A stretch of 20,798 nucleotides of DNA. Source: an uncultured Oscillospiraceae bacterium. GTDB taxonomy: Bacteria; Bacillota; Clostridia; Oscillospirales; Oscillospiraceae. Location: contig CAJULJ010000045.1 of the NCBI GenBank assembly GCA_910587395.1, positions 1 to 20,798 of the forward strand, written 5' to 3'. Both the position numbers and the translations under genes were made by a program. How positions within the stretch are numbered: position 1 is the stretch's first letter; every line of letters starts with the position of its first letter. Below are positions 7,344-14,479 of this stretch, piece after piece. The notes below the pieces were generated by a model. The model saw nothing but the letters and a program-made list of their open reading frames with translations, did no database searches and was not told where the DNA came from.

Positions 7344-8464
7344 AAAGCTTCCCCCTTTCCCAAAAGCTCGGACGCCCCGGCGGCGCAGGTCTGGATGCCG
7401 CTCATCCCCACCCGGCCCAGGATGGTGAGGTAAGGGGTGCGGATGCCGCAGCCGCACTTGTCCCCCGGCGTCAGATAGCCCAGATCGTCGGTCATGACGC
7501 TGAGGGTGGGGGTGGCGCACATCAGGGGAGAGATCAGGTTCACCAGCCCCACCCGGCCCATGGGCAGGGGCTCCAGGGTATCCGGGTCCCGGATGATGAT
7601 CCGGCCGTAGGCGGGTATGTGGAAGTGGTGGCGTTTGCAGGTGTTGTAAAACACGGGGTGCTCCACCGCGCCGAACAGCTCGTTGATGTTTTCCTCGGGG
7701 ATGCCCAGGGTCCGCTTCACCAGGGCATAGAGGGTGCTCTTGTCCACCTCCTGGGCGGAGTGCTGCTTCCAGCCTCCCGCCAGGATGATGCGGGAGTCCC
7801 TGGGCAGCTTTACCCGAAGTCCCAGCTCCTCCATCCGTTTCAGCCCGAACCACAGGTAGGAGGGGAAGCCGATGACCCGTGTGGGGAAGTGGGAGCGCTC
7901 CAGCTTTTTCAGGGACCTGGCCACGTGATCCAGGTCGGGAGCGTAGGCCCCGTCCACCATATGCAGGGCATAGGTGCGGCTGAGGGGCGGGGAGAAGTGG
8001 GTGAGCCCGAACATGGTGCGGGTGACCCCGGTGTGGTTGGACTTGTGGGGCTTGTAGCCCAGAACCACGCAGTGGGCGGGCTTGGGGGACACCAGATGGT
8101 GGCGGAACCCCAGGTTGATCACCATGGGGGCCTCGGCCAGGATGCAGCCCCAGTCGAAGCCGATACGGCTGTACGTTCCGCTGGTGCCCGAGGAGGTGAC
8201 CCTCATGGCCATGCGCCGCTGGGGCATGGAGAACAGGGTCCTCCGCTTGAAAAAGAGGGTTGGGATCACGGGGATTTTCGCCAGATCGCCGATGGTCTGG
8301 AGCTGATCGGGGGAAAAGCCCAGGTGCCTGCAGATGGCAGCGTAGCCGGGGCAGCGGCGGATGTGATAGGCGCAGTTGTCGCGGCAGGCCCGCAGAAAGG
8401 CCCGGTCGGAGCCGGACAGGTCGTAGGGGTGGAGCCGCCAGAACAGTCGTTGACGGGACAGCAT
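7340..8464 (-). CDS. luxE: LuxE-family acyl-protein synthetase
   Basis: This 374-residue protein belongs to the LuxE/PaaK-like acyl-activating family (PF04443). In the known system LuxE uses ATP to activate a fatty acid, binds it as a thioester and passes it to LuxC. The nucleotide-binding signature SSGTSGT is at residues 91-97, followed by the GFDWG region, an ILAGGWK strand and a Cys-rich C-terminus (CGC at 337-339, Cys360). Which cysteine carries the acyl group cannot be told from sequence alone. The ATG at 8464 has AAGGAGG 7 nt upstream; a longer in-frame form beginning at 8497 would run through the promoter and ribosome binding site. It is first in a two-gene operon with LuxC, the reverse of the order in lux operons. 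Confidence 0.85.
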   Translation of the reverse strand: MLSRQRLFWRLHPYDLSGSDRAFLRACRDNCAYHIRRCPGYAAICRHLGFSPDQLQTIGDLAKIPVIPTLFFKRRTLFSMPQRRMAMRVTSSGTSGTYSRIGFDWGCILAEAPMVINLGFRHHLVSPKPAHCVVLGYKPHKSNHTGVTRTMFGLTHFSPPLSRTYALHMVDGAYAPDLDHVARSLKKLERSHFPTRVIGFPSYLWFGLKRMEELGLRVKLPRDSRIILAGGWKQHSAQEVDKSTLYALVKRTLGIPEENINELFGAVEHPVFYNTCKRHHFHIPAYGRIIIRDPDTLEPLPMGRVGLVNLISPLMCATPTLSVMTDDLGYLTPGDKCGCGIRTPYLTILGRVGMSGIQTCAAGASELLGKGEAF

Positions 8465-8485
8465 GGCCTCGCCTCCTTCAAAAGA

Positions 8486-8494
8486 ATTATAGCA
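8486..8494 (-). promoter_or_regulatory. Extended -10 promoter of luxE-luxC
   Basis: On the minus strand, TGCTATAAT is a perfect extended -10 element (TG at 8494-8493, TATAAT at 8491-8486). No good -35 box is seen 17 bp upstream, as is common for extended -10 promoters. The leader would be only about 15 nt. Confidence 0.6.
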
Positions 8495-8590
8495 CAAAAA
8501 CAGGCGTGTGGATATACTTTATTCTCAGTTCGCCGGGCATTGAAACTGTGGGGGATTTCATAGCCGCAGGCCGCAAAAATGGTTTTCGGC

Positions 8591-8636
8591 GCAAATTTCG
8601 GTCTTGACGCAGCAATTTGCCCCGCTGATGCGTCAA
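8591..8636 (+). repeat. Two interleaved inverted repeats upstream of the sigma gene
   Basis: GCAAATT (8591-8597) pairs with AATTTGC (8614-8620), and TTGACGCA (8604-8611) pairs with TGCGTCAA (8629-8636). The arms alternate A-B-A'-B', the topology of an RNA pseudoknot, or of two overlapping operators. The last arm ends 9 nt before the ribosome binding site of the ECF sigma gene. No clear sigma-A promoter is visible for that gene. Confidence 0.5.
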
Positions 8637-8660
8637 TATAGGTGAAAGGAGGTGGCCCGC

Positions 8661-9146
8661 ATGTCCCATACATCCAACCGGCCGGTGGATTGGGAAACCC
8701 TTGTCACACAAAACGAAAACCGCCTGTACCGGGCGGCGTTGGCCATATTAGGCGACCCCCAGGAGGCGGAGGACGCCGTTCAGGACGCCTTCATCCGGTT
8801 TCTGGAGCGCGCGCCCGAACAGCTTGAAACCCCCGACGCCTGGCTGATGCGGGTGCTGATGAACGGCTGCAAAAGCCGTTTGCGTCTGGCCTGGCGGCGG
8901 GTGGGCCCGCTGCCGGAAACGCTGGCCGTCCCCGGCCCGGAGGAACGGGAGGAACTGGAGGAGCTGTTCTCCCTCCCCCCGGAGGACCGGGCGGTGATCC
9001 ACCTGCACTACTATGAGGGCTGGTCCACCGACGAGATCGCCCGGATGCTGGGCCAGCGGCCTGGGACGGTGCGCTCCCGGCTCTCCCGGGCGAGAGGAAA
9101 GCTGCGGAAGCTGCTGGAAAAAGAACTGCAAGGAGGAACTTCATGA
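8661..9146 (+). CDS. ECF-type RNA polymerase sigma factor
   Basis: This 161-residue protein has the two domains of an extracytoplasmic-function sigma-70 factor. Region 2 covers about residues 15-80 with the core-binding helix GDPQEAEDAVQDAFIRFLE and the -10 recognition segment ending WLMRVLMNGCKSRLR. Region 4 covers about residues 99-153 with LPPEDRAVIHLHYYEGWSTD and the helix-turn-helix IARMLGQRPGTVRSRLSRAR. AAAGGAGGT ends 7 nt before the ATG at 8661; an in-frame GTG at 8652 overlaps that site and is less likely. Its stop overlaps the start of the next gene (ATGA), which is the usual arrangement for a sigma factor and its anti-sigma factor. The target promoters are unknown. Confidence 0.92.
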   Translation: MSHTSNRPVDWETLVTQNENRLYRAALAILGDPQEAEDAVQDAFIRFLERAPEQLETPDAWLMRVLMNGCKSRLRLAWRRVGPLPETLAVPGPEEREELEELFSLPPEDRAVIHLHYYEGWSTDEIARMLGQRPGTVRSRLSRARGKLRKLLEKELQGGTS

Positions 9147-10648
9147 GATATTATCATTCTTATATGGACCGACAGGAAATTTCTCCCTCGGCCCACGAGA
9201 AACTGTTGAATTTGTGCGCGGAGCGCAAATTGCCCTGCCGCCCCTGGGTGAGATACGCCGCGCTGGCCGCCTGCGCCGCCCTGATCCTGGGGGTGGGGGT
9301 GTGGGGGCTGAATCCAGGCTCCACGGCGGACCAGCCGGGAAGCCCCTCCCCCGTGGATCAGGTTCCCGCCCCGACGGAGGCCGTGAACCTCCCCCAACTG
9401 GACGATGCCCAGCCCGTGGAGCCTCCCGAGGGCTTTGTGGTGTCCGGCCCCGCCCAGGGCGATAAGCTGGCCTTCCCCATGATCCCGTATATTCACTATC
9501 AGGACGTGAGCGCTGTCCCGGAGACCGCCGCCTCCCGGGCCTTTGCCCCCGGTTCCTTCACAGTGGATCTGACCCGTGAGGACATTCAAGCCATCTTCTG
9601 GGGCGCCCAAGGCAAGCCGGAGGCCGGCCACCCCAAAACGGAACAGGGCGACCTGCCCTGGATGCTGTTCTGGGACGGCTACACCGTCCACGGCTATGCC
9701 TGGTACGACGGTCAGGGACAGCTCACCGAGCTGACCATCCGGGGGGATAAGGGCCGGGCTTCTTTCACCCTGGAGCTTCGGCTGGGGGCGCTGCCCTTCA
9801 CCTGCTGCGTGGATATGAGCCGGGGCGACCAGATCAGCCAATTCAACGGCGTGGACATCGCCGCCTGGAGCCGGGTGTATGACCGGGACGGCGACGGTCT
9901 CGCCGACTATATCTGCGGCAGCGAGTTTATGACGCCCGACGACATCGGCGTCCGGTTTGAGAACCACAACAGCGCCATGGAAGCGGAGTATGACGGCGGC
10001 ACGGGCGGCGTGGATCCGGCCCTGGACGGTGCCTGCACCTTCAACGCCCTCTTTGTCCGTCAGGCGCTGACGGCGGACGGCGGCCTGCACCTGGACCACC
10101 TGATGGCTGCCGACTATATCCCCTCCTGGCGCGAGGAGTCCTTTGATACCCTGGACCAGGCCCGGCAGGAGGCGGACTTCGCCCCCTACCTGCCCGCCGC
10201 AGAGCCGGAGGGCTACAGCGCCTATATTGGGAACAAGGACTTCCACGGACATCTCAGCTATCAGGAGGGACGGCGGAATATGCTGTTCGTCCGCTGGAGC
10301 CGGGGCTATGACAATGTGGAGGTGGAGGTCAATTCCCCCGAGGGGAACAGCACGTCCCACTATGAACCGGTGGATATCAATGTGCCGGAGAGCTATGACG
10401 CCCGCCTGTATGACATTCCCTGGTGCGACAGCGTGCCGGAGGAATACCGGATGGATTTTTACAGCGTCACCTTCCGGGCGGAGGACATGTCCCTGGAGGC
10501 GGTGATGGCCCGCGAAGTCCCCCACGACACCGGAGGATCGAGCTTCCACTTCAGCGTCCTGCACCCAAACAGCGTGGTGGTCAGCTACTCCTGTGACGGC
10601 ATGACCGCCCGGCAGGTGTGGGATCTGGTGGAGCCCACGCTGGCGTAA
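9143..10648 (+). CDS. Membrane-anchored putative anti-sigma factor with large ectodomain
   Basis: This 501-residue protein has a short cytoplasmic N-terminus of about 33 residues, one transmembrane helix at about 35-55 (VRYAALAACAALILGVGVW) and a large extracytoplasmic part. An anti-sigma role is inferred from its 4-bp overlap with the ECF sigma gene and its topology. No zinc-binding HxxxCxxC anti-sigma motif is seen, and the cytoplasmic part is very short. The ectodomain is acidic and rich in aromatic residues, with DRDGDGLADY (247-256) resembling a calcium-binding EF-hand-like loop. AGGAGG lies 6 nt before the ATG at 9143. I recognise no named family for the ectodomain; it may sense a wall or ionic signal. 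Confidence 0.7.
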   Translation: MRYYHSYMDRQEISPSAHEKLLNLCAERKLPCRPWVRYAALAACAALILGVGVWGLNPGSTADQPGSPSPVDQVPAPTEAVNLPQLDDAQPVEPPEGFVVSGPAQGDKLAFPMIPYIHYQDVSAVPETAASRAFAPGSFTVDLTREDIQAIFWGAQGKPEAGHPKTEQGDLPWMLFWDGYTVHGYAWYDGQGQLTELTIRGDKGRASFTLELRLGALPFTCCVDMSRGDQISQFNGVDIAAWSRVYDRDGDGLADYICGSEFMTPDDIGVRFENHNSAMEAEYDGGTGGVDPALDGACTFNALFVRQALTADGGLHLDHLMAADYIPSWREESFDTLDQARQEADFAPYLPAAEPEGYSAYIGNKDFHGHLSYQEGRRNMLFVRWSRGYDNVEVEVNSPEGNSTSHYEPVDINVPESYDARLYDIPWCDSVPEEYRMDFYSVTFRAEDMSLEAVMAREVPHDTGGSSFHFSVLHPNSVVVSYSCDGMTARQVWDLVEPTLA

Positions 10649-10665
10649 AGCGGATTGCCGGACGG

Positions 10666-10691
10666 GACGGTTCCGCGCAGCGGAGTCTTTT
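10666..10691 (+). terminator. Possible terminator of the sigma/anti-sigma operon
   Basis: TCCGC (10672-10676), a GCA loop and GCGGA (10680-10684) form a short stem. It is extended by GAC (10666-10668) and GTC (10685-10687) across a 3-nt bulge, and followed by TTTT. It is a modest hairpin placed 18 bp after the stop codon. Confidence 0.4.
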
Positions 10692-10720
10692 AAAAATACG
10701 TTCCCATTTCCCCTGAACTA

Positions 10721-10729
10721 TGGTATACT
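10721..10729 (+). promoter_or_regulatory. Predicted extended -10 promoter of vanR-vanS
   Basis: TGGTATACT provides a TG dinucleotide and a TATACT -10 box (10724-10729). There is no convincing -35 box at the expected distance, as is common for promoters that use an activator. The start would be near 10736, about 50 nt before vanR. Confidence 0.5.
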
Positions 10730-10785
10730 TGCATTCAGCCGAGGCGCTCCCAAGGAAAACTCTTGCTGAAAACAGGTGATCCATC

Positions 10786-11481
10786 ATGCCCCAACATATT
10801 TTAGTCGTGGACGACGAGACCGCCATCGCCGATCTGGTGGAGCTCTATCTCTCCAACGAGGGCTTTGCCGTCCACAAATTTCACAACGCGCTGGACGCCC
10901 TGGCCTGTGTGGACTCCACGCAGCTGGATCTGGCCGTTCTGGACGTGATGCTCCCCGACATGGACGGCTTCGCCCTGTGCCGCCGCATCCGGGAAAACCA
11001 CCTGTTCCCCATCCTCATGCTCACCGCCAAGGTGGAGGACATGGACAAGATCACCGGGCTGACCCTGGGGGCGGACGACTATGTGACCAAGCCCTTCAAC
11101 CCGCTGGAGCTGGTGGCCCGGGTCAAGACCCAGCTGCGGCGGTACACCCGCTACAACCAGGGCGTCCCCGCCCCGGCGGAGCCGGAGGAGTTCGACATCC
11201 GGGGACTTCAGATTTCCAAGGCCACCCACCGCTGTGTCCTGTTCGGGGAGGAGCTGTCCCTGACGCCGCTGGAGTTCTCCATCCTGTGGCATCTCTGCCG
11301 GCGCCGGGGGCGGGTGGTGTCCAGCGAGGAGCTGTTCGAGGCGGTGTGGGGGGAGCGGTACATGGACAGCAACAACACCGTCATGAGCCACATCGCCCGG
11401 CTGCGGGAAAAGCTCCGCGAGCCCAGCCGGAAGCCCAGGTTCATTAAGACCGTGTGGGGGGTGGGGTACACCATTGAATAG
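10786..11481 (+). CDS. vanR: VanR-like OmpR-family response regulator
   Basis: This 231-residue protein has a receiver domain (about 1-120) and a C-terminal OmpR/PhoB winged helix (about 132-230). The acidic pocket is in VVDDE, the phosphoacceptor is Asp53 in LDVMLPDMDG, and the conserved Lys102 is in TKPFNP. The DNA-binding part contains LSLTPLEFSILWHLCRRRGRVVSS and the terminal KTVWGVGYTIE. Position directly before a VanS-type kinase and the vanG, vanXY and vanT genes supports the name VanR, the activator of the resistance genes once phosphorylated. AGGTG lies about 7 nt before the ATG. It shares 8 bp with vanS. Confidence 0.9.
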   Translation: MPQHILVVDDETAIADLVELYLSNEGFAVHKFHNALDALACVDSTQLDLAVLDVMLPDMDGFALCRRIRENHLFPILMLTAKVEDMDKITGLTLGADDYVTKPFNPLELVARVKTQLRRYTRYNQGVPAPAEPEEFDIRGLQISKATHRCVLFGEELSLTPLEFSILWHLCRRRGRVVSSEELFEAVWGERYMDSNNTVMSHIARLREKLREPSRKPRFIKTVWGVGYTIE

Positions 11482-12559
11482 CACAAAGCGCAAGCGGCTG
11501 TCTTTGCAGGTGTGGGTCCAATACGTCCTGTCCCTGCTGGGCTGGGCTTTTGGGGTGGTCTTTCTCGCCTATCTGGCCTTTCTCCTGTGCCGGATGCGGA
11601 CCTGGAACGGCACCGAATGGCTCTACCCCATCCTTCACGTACTGGCCCAATATATTGTTTTCACCTATGCCATCGTGACCGGGCTGGGCTGGCTGGTCAT
11701 CAGCTATGTGTTCATCTCCCGCCCCATGCAGTATCTGGATGCCCTGGCCCAGGCCGCCCAGGCCCTGGCCCATCCCACCGGAGACCCTATCACCCTGCCC
11801 TCCGGCCTGGAGCAGACGGAGACACAGCTCAACCTGGTCCGGGAAAAGGCCCTCCGGGACGCCATGGCGGCAAAAGAAGCGGAGCAGCGGAAAAACGACC
11901 TCATCGTCTACCTGGCCCACGACTTGAAAACCCCGCTGACCAGCGTCATCGGCTACCTCACCCTGCTGCGGGACGAGCCGGACCTGTCCCCGGAGTTCCG
12001 GGCCCGGTATACCGGCGTGGCCCTGGACAAGGCGGAGCGGCTGGAGGAGCTCATCAACGAATTCTTCGACATCACCCGCTTCAACCTGACCCATCTGGAA
12101 CTGGAAAAGCGGCCGGTGGACCTGTCCCGGATGCTCCAGCAGATTGCCTGCGAGTTCGAGCCCCAGCTCGAGGAAAGGGGCCTCGTCTGCGCCCTGGACC
12201 TGCCCCCGGCCATGGAGTACGACTGCGACCCGGACAAGCTGGCCCGTGTGTTTGACAACCTGCTGCGCAACGCCTGCCACTACAGCACGGCGGGCACCAC
12301 GGTGCAGATTGCCGCCCAGTCGGGGGAAAGCGGCATTGTACTCACCTTCACCAACCAGGGGATCACCATTCCGGAGGAGAAGCTGGAGCGCATTTTTGAG
12401 CAGTTTTTCCGGCTGGACGCGTCCCGCGCCACCCGCACGGGCGGCGCGGGCCTTGGCTTGGCCATAGCCAAGGAGATCATTGAGCTCCACGGCGGGACCA
12501 TCTCCGCTCGGAGCGCCGGCAATGTGACCACCTTCACCGTGGTTCTTCCCGCGCCGTAA
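11474..12559 (+). CDS. vanS: VanS-like membrane sensor histidine kinase
   Basis: This 361-residue kinase has two transmembrane helices (about 12-36 and 54-81) separated by a very short loop of about 17 residues, so there is no sizeable extracellular sensor domain. The H-box KNDLIVYLAHDLKTPLTSVI carries phosphoacceptor His149 and is typical of VanS proteins of the vanG/vanD kind. The N-box (NLLRNACHYS), the F-box region (FEQFFRLDASR) and the GGAGLGLAIAKEI G-box complete the ATPase domain. The start is a TTG at 11474 inside the vanR end, with a G-rich site (GGGGTGGGG) about 8 nt upstream; no ATG lies early enough to keep the first helix. It should phosphorylate VanR in response to a glycopeptide or wall stress signal. 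Confidence 0.9.
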   Translation: MNSTKRKRLSLQVWVQYVLSLLGWAFGVVFLAYLAFLLCRMRTWNGTEWLYPILHVLAQYIVFTYAIVTGLGWLVISYVFISRPMQYLDALAQAAQALAHPTGDPITLPSGLEQTETQLNLVREKALRDAMAAKEAEQRKNDLIVYLAHDLKTPLTSVIGYLTLLRDEPDLSPEFRARYTGVALDKAERLEELINEFFDITRFNLTHLELEKRPVDLSRMLQQIACEFEPQLEERGLVCALDLPPAMEYDCDPDKLARVFDNLLRNACHYSTAGTTVQIAAQSGESGIVLTFTNQGITIPEEKLERIFEQFFRLDASRATRTGGAGLGLAIAKEIIELHGGTISARSAGNVTTFTVVLPAP

Positions 12560-12576
12560 GAAAATCACAAGAATTT

Positions 12577-12615
12577 CGCAGGAGCTTTTCAAGGCCTCCG
12601 CAGGAAACCCTTCAA
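12577..12615 (+). promoter_or_regulatory. Direct repeats, candidate VanR binding site
   Basis: CGCAGGA at 12577 and 12599 and TTCAA at 12588 and 12611 form an A-B-A'-B' series with units every 11 bp or so. OmpR-family regulators commonly bind such direct repeats on one DNA face. The last unit falls where a -35 box would be for the extended -10 element at 12634-12642. Binding by VanR is an inference. Confidence 0.4.
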
Positions 12616-12620
12616 ACATC

Positions 12621-12666
12621 AAACGCCCCGTTCTGCTACCATTGGAGGTACAGAACGGGGCGTTTT
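12621..12666 (+). terminator. Hairpin between vanS and vanG, terminator or attenuator
   Basis: A perfect 15-bp stem (12621-12635 and 12651-12665) is topped by a further TACC/GGTA pairing (12637-12640 and 12647-12650) after a one-base bulge, and the right arm ends in TTTT. It can end transcription coming from vanR-vanS. The left arm overlaps a possible promoter for vanG, so a message started inside would lack it and escape termination. Confidence 0.75.
12634..12642 (+). promoter_or_regulatory. Possible vanG promoter (extended -10)
   Basis: TGCTACCAT fits an extended -10 element (TG-N-TANNAT). No -35 consensus lies 17 bp upstream, and the direct repeats at 12577-12615 occupy that side, as expected for an activated promoter. 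The start would be near 12649, in the upper part of the hairpin. This is an inference from pattern. Confidence 0.35.
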
Positions 12667-12689
12667 CGCCTTTGAAAGGAGTTTTTCAC

Positions 12690-13736
12690 ATGCGAAAGAC
12701 AATATTGGTGCTGTTTGGCGGCTGCTCCAGCGAGCACGGCGTGTCCCTTCAGTCCGCCCAGGCGGTGCTGGAGCACCTGGATCGGAGCCGGTATCAGCCG
12801 CTCATGGCGGGCATCACACGGGAGGGACAGTGGCTGTGCTACCGGGGGCCTGTGTCCGCCATCGGGGACGGGAGCTGGGAAAAGGACCGGGCAAGCCTCA
12901 CCCCCTGCGCCCTGGCCCCCGACCGGGACCGCCACCAGCTGCTCCTGCTGGGGGACCGGGTCAGCCGGGTGAGCTTTGACGCGGCCTTCCCCGTCCTCCA
13001 CGGCAAAAACGGAGAGGACGGCACGGTCCAGGGGCTGCTGGAGCTGGCGGGGGCGCCCATCGTCGGCTGCGGCGCGCTGTCCAGCGCGCTGTGCATGGAC
13101 AAGCACCGGGCCCACCAGCTGGCCGCGCTGGCCGGGGCGGCGGTTCCCCGCGGAAGGGTTTTCGGGCGCGGCACATCCCTGTCCAGACTGGACGCGGCGG
13201 CGGATGCGCTGGGCTATCCCCTGTTCGTCAAGCCGGTGCGGGCCGGGTCGTCCTATGGCGTCACCAAGGTGGAGCGGCCCGGACAGCTGCCCGCCGCTGT
13301 GGAGGAAGCCTTCCACCACGACCGGGAGATCATTCTGGAGGAGGCCGTCCCCGGCTTCGAGGTGGGCTGCGCCGTGCTGGGCAGCGACGAGCTCACCGTG
13401 GGTCTGGTGGATGAGATTGAGCTGTCCGGCGGCTTCTTTGACTTTGACGAGAAGTATACGCTGAAAACCTCCGCCATTCACTGCCCCGCCCGGATTTCCC
13501 CAGAGAAGGCGGAGGAGGTTCGGGAGGCGGCGAAACGGGTGTACCGGGCGCTGGACTGCCGGGTGTTCGCCCGGGTGGACTTTTTCCTGACGCCGGAGGG
13601 GAACATCCTGTTCAACGAGGTGAACACCATCCCCGGCTTCACCGCCCACAGCCGTTACCCCAGCATGATGAAGGGCGCAGGTCTGGATTTTCCCGCCCTG
13701 CTGAACCGTCTGCTGGAGCTGGGGGCGGAGGGATGA
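12690..13736 (+). CDS. vanG: VanG-type D-alanine-D-serine ligase
   Basis: This 348-residue ATP-grasp ligase joins D-Ala to a second D-amino acid. It resembles the VanG group (D-Ala-D-Ser ligases) through EHGVSLQSA (Glu15 at the active site), PVLHGKNGEDGTVQG (101-115), GCGALSSALCMDKHRAH (127-142), KPVRAGSSYG (181-190), EVGCAVLGSDELTVG (224-238) and the omega-loop EKYTLK (254-259). It also has the ATP/Mg-binding FNEVNTIPGFTAHSRYP (308-324). The EKYTLK loop, the closeness to VanG and the VanXY-VanT neighbours favour D-Ser over D-Ala or D-lactate as second substrate. AAAGGAG lies 8 nt before the ATG at 12690. Its stop overlaps the next start by ATGA. Confidence 0.92.
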   Translation: MRKTILVLFGGCSSEHGVSLQSAQAVLEHLDRSRYQPLMAGITREGQWLCYRGPVSAIGDGSWEKDRASLTPCALAPDRDRHQLLLLGDRVSRVSFDAAFPVLHGKNGEDGTVQGLLELAGAPIVGCGALSSALCMDKHRAHQLAALAGAAVPRGRVFGRGTSLSRLDAAADALGYPLFVKPVRAGSSYGVTKVERPGQLPAAVEEAFHHDREIILEEAVPGFEVGCAVLGSDELTVGLVDEIELSGGFFDFDEKYTLKTSAIHCPARISPEKAEEVREAAKRVYRALDCRVFARVDFFLTPEGNILFNEVNTIPGFTAHSRYPSMMKGAGLDFPALLNRLLELGAEG

Positions 13737-14479
13737 GGACCATCGCCCTGCGCCGGGAGCAGACCGCTCAGGGGCCGTTGATCCTGGTCAACGCCGCCCA
13801 TCCCCTGACCGGCGGCCCCACCCCGGAGCTGACCGCTCCGGACGCCCTCCATCCCAAAATCCTGCTGGAGCGTCAGGCCGCCCATCTGCTGGATGCCTGT
13901 GTCCGGGCCGCCGGGGGCTGGCGGGCCATCGTTCCCGTGTCCGGCTGGCGCAGTCTGGCCGAGCAGCGCTTTCTCTGGGCGGACACCTGGGACAGGGAGG
14001 GAGAGGATTTTACCCGAAAATACGTGGCCCTGCCCCGGTGCAGCGAGCACCAGACCGGCCTTGCCGTCGACCTGGGAGAGCGGGCGGAGCACATCGACTT
14101 CATCCGCCCCCGCTTCCCGGAGGACGGGGCGTGCGGGCGGTTCCGGCGTCTGGCGGCGGACCACGGCTTCATCCAGCGCTACCGCCGGGAGAAGGAGTCC
14201 CTCACCGGCATCGCCGAGGAGCCCTGGCACTTCCGATATGTGGGCGTGCCTCACGCCCGGCTGCTGGAGGATTCCGGCCTGTGCCTGGAGGAGTACGGGG
14301 ATTTTCTGCGGGAGAGGCCCCGGACCTGCGTTTTGTCCAACGGCAGGCGGGTGACGGTGTCCTATCTGTCCTGCGCCGGCGGCGGAGTGGAGCTAGAGCT
14401 GCCGGAGGACGCTTGTTTTCAGGTCTCCGGCCACAACGACGGCGGCTTCATCGTCACTCGCTGGGAGGCGGTGTCATGA
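13733..14479 (+). CDS. vanXY: VanXY-type D,D-dipeptidase/D,D-carboxypeptidase
   Basis: This 248-residue zinc peptidase of the VanY/VanXY (M15B) family would hydrolyse D-Ala-D-Ala and remove D-Ala from precursor pentapeptides, so that only D-Ala-D-Ser precursors remain. The zinc and catalytic residues are visible: SEHQTGLAVDL with His106 and Asp113, and EPWHFRY with Glu163 and His166; Arg73 in SGWRS matches the substrate-binding arginine. There is no signal peptide or membrane helix, which separates the bifunctional cytoplasmic VanXY from membrane-bound VanY. The length and the C-terminal 50 residues (ending SGHNDGGFIVTRW) match VanXY of vanG clusters rather than the shorter VanXY of vanC. It overlaps vanG and vanT by 4 bp each. 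Confidence 0.92.
   Translation: MRTIALRREQTAQGPLILVNAAHPLTGGPTPELTAPDALHPKILLERQAAHLLDACVRAAGGWRAIVPVSGWRSLAEQRFLWADTWDREGEDFTRKYVALPRCSEHQTGLAVDLGERAEHIDFIRPRFPEDGACGRFRRLAADHGFIQRYRREKESLTGIAEEPWHFRYVGVPHARLLEDSGLCLEEYGDFLRERPRTCVLSNGRRVTVSYLSCAGGGVELELPEDACFQVSGHNDGGFIVTRWEAVS

Noticed and set aside
10676..10694. Second VanR-like repeat before vanR (CGCAGCGGAGTCTTTT resembles CGCAGGAGCTTTT)
   Set aside because: It needs gaps to align, lacks the phased second copy, and the bases are already explained by the short terminator stem.
12642..12689. TTG-started extension of vanG or a leader peptide in the hairpin
   Set aside because: The reading frame spans the hairpin's right arm, has no proper ribosome binding site, and VanG homology begins at the ATG at 12690.
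14038..14475. Upstream extension of the vanT frame
   Set aside because: It runs inside vanXY in another frame, is Pro/Arg/Gly-rich, and the ATG at 14476 has a good ribosome binding site and the usual ATGA overlap.
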